Assembly (NCBI RefSeq): GCF_020149915.1
Contig: NZ_CP083760.1
Coordinates: forward strand, 496,001 to 560,000
DNA: 64,000 nucleotides
Direction of reading: 5' to 3'
DNA from: Candidatus Sulfidibacterium hydrothermale
Lineage (GTDB): Bacteria > Bacteroidota > Bacteroidia > Bacteroidales > F082
Within the stretch, counting starts at the first letter, position 1. The number at the start of each line of letters is the position of its first letter. Of this stretch, positions 61,582 to 64,000 are shown one piece after another. Position numbers and translations under genes: made by a program. A model generated the notes under the pieces. That model did no database searches, had not been told where the DNA came from, and saw nothing but the letters and a program-made list of their open reading frames with translations.

Positions 61582-63057
61582 ATGGAGCAGGAGAAATATT
61601 TTATTGATATATCTAAGCAAAAAGATAAGTTCAAAAGCCATTTGGGTTTAGAACAAAATGACAGGACTATCTTTTCAGCAAAGTTTGGGGATGGTAAAAC
61701 AACCTTTTTGAGGAAGTTCTTTGAGAATAATGTTGAATATAACGCTATACATATCTATCCCGTAAATTATTCTGTGGCTTCCAATGAAGATATTTTTGAA
61801 TTAATCAAATATGATGTTCTTTTCGAGCTCATTGCCAATAAAATTGATTTCGATGATAGTGTGGATTCCTTTGTTACGATTGCAAAAGATTTCTTTCAAG
61901 AGAGTAAAGGAGACATTTTAAAATTATTAACCCCTTTTTTAAGTGTTATTCCTCTTATTGGTGGAGCATTAAAAGAATCAACAGAACGAGCACTTGATTT
62001 TACTAAGAAAGCTTTAGATCATTTTGACAATAGCCAGAAAACGGAGTTAGACATTGTTGAAGAATATTTAAAAGAGTTCACTATCACTAAAGGCAGTATT
62101 TATGAAGAAGATTTTTACGCTCGTCTAATAACAAGTTTAGTTGAGCGCTTTAGGTTGGTCGATACAGAGAATAATAATCCAAAGAAAACAGTTTTGGTTA
62201 TTGACGACCTTGACAGAATTGACCCAGAACACATTTTCAGGATATTAAATGTTTTTGCTGCCCATCAAGATATTAATACTCGCGGCAATAAATTTGGCTT
62301 TGACAAAATAATTGTCGTTTGTGATATTGATAATGTCAGGAACATCTTCCATCATAAATACGGGACTAATACGGATTTTAACGGCTATATTGATAAATTC
62401 TATTCTGTTGACGTCTTTAAATACAGTATGCTGGATGAACTGTATGAAGAAGTAAGTAAAATATTAAATTCTATTGAAGGTAATTCCGTGTTCATTGAAG
62501 CTTTTGAGTTAAGGAGGAACCCTAATCAATTATTTAAACTAATACAGTATTTACTTCTTTCTTTTGTGAAGTTTGGAGTTATAAACGTTAGAGATATTGT
62601 TAAACTGAAAGAAAAGAAATTTATTTTAAATGAGTATGTAATAAATTCTTATAATACTTATTTTAATACTCGATTTGCAGGGATTCTTATTTTTAATGTT
62701 TTGAAGATAATATTTGGAGACTATCAAAATGTTTTGACTGCTTTTGATAAAAGTAAAGTGATAATTGCTAAAAATAATAATTTCTTTTTTGATAAAGAGT
62801 GGTTATTAGAAAATGTGCTTTTACCAATTCATTGCATTGATAAAAATGTTGTTATAGAGTTGCCCATGATTTCTGGAGAAAGTATTGAAATTTCGGCACG
62901 ATTAGATAAAAAAAGTCAATTATTAACCTATGGTTATTGGATATCGGAAATTGAGTCATCATTACCGAACCGTAAAGAAGTTATTCAAAATTACAATTTG
63001 CATGAACTTTTTTACATGACATATAAACTTGCTTTTGAGAAAAATTACCTGAAATAA
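61582..63057 (+). CDS. KAP-family P-loop NTPase
   Basis: 491 residues from the Met of MEQEKYFIDIS; an upstream Met would overlap hsdR by 20 bp and lacks support. Walker A IFSAKFGDGKTTFLRKFF at about residues 30-47, a hydrophobic segment LLTPFLSVIPLIGGALKEST (about 113-132) that could touch the membrane, Walker B KTVLVIDDLDRIDPEHIF near 203-220 with the KAP DDLDR motif, and DKIIVVCDIDNVRNIF (sensor). KAP NTPases are often found with phage defence and toxin genes. It begins 10 bp after hsdR, the last visible gene of the operon, with AT-rich codons unlike hsdR. Confidence 0.85.
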   Translation: MEQEKYFIDISKQKDKFKSHLGLEQNDRTIFSAKFGDGKTTFLRKFFENNVEYNAIHIYPVNYSVASNEDIFELIKYDVLFELIANKIDFDDSVDSFVTIAKDFFQESKGDILKLLTPFLSVIPLIGGALKESTERALDFTKKALDHFDNSQKTELDIVEEYLKEFTITKGSIYEEDFYARLITSLVERFRLVDTENNNPKKTVLVIDDLDRIDPEHIFRILNVFAAHQDINTRGNKFGFDKIIVVCDIDNVRNIFHHKYGTNTDFNGYIDKFYSVDVFKYSMLDELYEEVSKILNSIEGNSVFIEAFELRRNPNQLFKLIQYLLLSFVKFGVINVRDIVKLKEKKFILNEYVINSYNTYFNTRFAGILIFNVLKIIFGDYQNVLTAFDKSKVIIAKNNNFFFDKEWLLENVLLPIHCIDKNVVIELPMISGESIEISARLDKKSQLLTYGYWISEIESSLPNRKEVIQNYNLHELFYMTYKLAFEKNYLK

Positions 63058-63200
63058 AAAGAGTCACTTAGCCACTTTCAAATGGCTCCCACTGTTTAGC
63101 CAAATATCCCGCATGCGTTAACTACTCCCCATCTTTAGACAACTCTTTTACAAAAATAAATTAGATTTTCTTTCTTCGTTTAATCATATTAAAAGAAAAC

Positions 63201-64000
63201 CTAAGCAGCCTGTTTGAACACTTTTACAGGCATTTTATACGCTAATGACTGATGGGGTCTTTGCGTGTTGTAGAACTCTATGTAATCTTTAATTTTCTCA
63301 TATAATTCCAGTCCGTCTTCCGATGGTTCCAAATATAACTTTTCGTATTTTATGTTTCTCCAAAACCTCTCTATAAAAATATTATCTATGGCTCGACCTT
63401 TACCATCCATACTGAAAGTAATCCCCTTACCGGTTACAAACTCCGTAAATTCTGTTGCTGTAAACTGGCTTCCCTGATCGGTATTAATCATTTTAGGTTT
63501 GCCATGATCCTTTATGGCTTGCTCCAAAGTCTGTTTGCACCATTGGGTTGTCATGGTATTCGACAATGACCACCCTACGATATACCTGCTGTAAAGGTCT
63601 ATGATGGCAAAAAGGTACATATAACCGTTGCCAACGGGAACATAGGTAATATCCATCGCCCAGACCTGGTTGGAATGGGTTATTTCTAAATTCCGCAACA
63701 AATAGGGAAATACCGTATGGCCTTCCCCCTTATGGGGCTTGCTCGTATTTGGACGTGGGCCGATGGCTTGCAAATCCATAAGCCGGTACAATCGTCGTAC
63801 GCGTTTGGCATTGACCGGATACCCTATGTTTCGCAGATAGGTGGTCATGCGCATGACTCCATAAAAAGGTGTTTTCATGTATTGCTTGTCTATCAGCTTC
63901 ATCAGTTCCTGATTGTAAGAACCCTCTTGTCGGGGAACATAGTAGAAGCTGCTGCGGTTTACTTCTAAAAGTTCGCATTGCCGTTTGACGCTTATTTCTT
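63201..64000 (-). CDS. IS3-family transposase OrfB, 5' end cut by window edge
   Basis: The frame stays open to position 64000; the Met at 63902 is internal, and upstream codons read EISVKRQCELLEVNRSSFYY, the IS3 OrfB start region. rve core: WAMDITYVPVGNGYMYLFAI (Asp), MINTDQGSQFTATEF (Asp), NIFIERFWRNIKYEKLYL (Glu). Ends RPHQSLAYKMPVKVFK. It belongs to a different IS3 group from the element at 36.8 kb. The terminal repeat should lie in 63060-63200; the gap also separates it from the KAP gene and shows no terminator. Confidence 0.93.
   Translation of the reverse strand, partial: EISVKRQCELLEVNRSSFYYVPRQEGSYNQELMKLIDKQYMKTPFYGVMRMTTYLRNIGYPVNAKRVRRLYRLMDLQAIGPRPNTSKPHKGEGHTVFPYLLRNLEITHSNQVWAMDITYVPVGNGYMYLFAIIDLYSRYIVGWSLSNTMTTQWCKQTLEQAIKDHGKPKMINTDQGSQFTATEFTEFVTGKGITFSMDGKGRAIDNIFIERFWRNIKYEKLYLEPSEDGLELYEKIKDYIEFYNTQRPHQSLAYKMPVKVFKQAA

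Overview
The window is chromosomal DNA of a Bacteroidota bacterium, probably an environmental relative of the Bacteroidales/Marinilabiliales. Many genes carry the Bacteroidota -7 element TAnnTTTG close upstream and few have a Shine-Dalgarno sequence. The gene content also fits the phylum: DUF4296 lipoprotein, serine palmitoyltransferase, DAHP synthase fused to chorismate mutase, HAE1 RND efflux. A sulfide:quinone oxidoreductase-type flavoprotein suggests contact with sulfide. Species assignment is not possible from the sequence alone.

Layout. 0-4.8 kb: minus-strand tripartite RND efflux operon (adaptor, pump, outer membrane factor cut by the window edge). 5-9.9 kb: MscS-type channel, DUF481 protein, SYLF protein, a GC-rich structured intergenic element, and a two-gene operon of very small proteins. 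10-17.8 kb: deoC, small lipoproteins, recQ, lptB, pssA, and the SQR-like gene with a 54-residue companion. 17.8-19.0 kb: repeat-rich intergenic block, present again in inverted orientation at 36.8 and 38.2-38.9 kb. 19-36.8 kb: queA, acyl-CoA synthetase, aromatic amino acid operon, dsbD, rsmI, tdk, cyclophilin, pheS, serine palmitoyltransferase, ECF sigma/anti-sigma. 36.8-38.2 kb: an IS3-family element inside the inverted-repeat copy. 38.9-45.8 kb: NUDIX, YitT, tal, corA, omega-amidase/transaminase pair, pgk. 45.87 kb: tRNA-Arg(CCU). 46-50.9 kb: replication/regulation module of a mobile element without a visible integrase. 51.7-63.1 kb: type I restriction-modification island carrying extra genes. 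63.2-64 kb: a second IS3-type transposase, cut by the window edge.

Two signals stand out. First, the pheA-transaminase-tyrA-DAHP synthase/chorismate mutase operon is preceded by a complete ribosome-mediated attenuator: promoter, 27-codon leader peptide with a ten-codon run of five Phe and four Tyr codons, mutually exclusive hairpins and a T-rich terminator, all within about 190 bp. Second, the type I R-M operon (hsdM-hsdS-hsdR) is interleaved with an AlbA_2/GHKL protein containing a 10-bp tandem repeat that could switch its frame, a DUF1016/YhcG protein whose PD-(D/E)xK core seems cleanly deleted in frame, a GIY-YIG protein, an ApeA-like HEPN protein and a KAP-type P-loop NTPase. It looks like a composite defence locus assembled from parts of different base composition.

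Functions were assigned by reading motifs and from memory of families; no database search was run.
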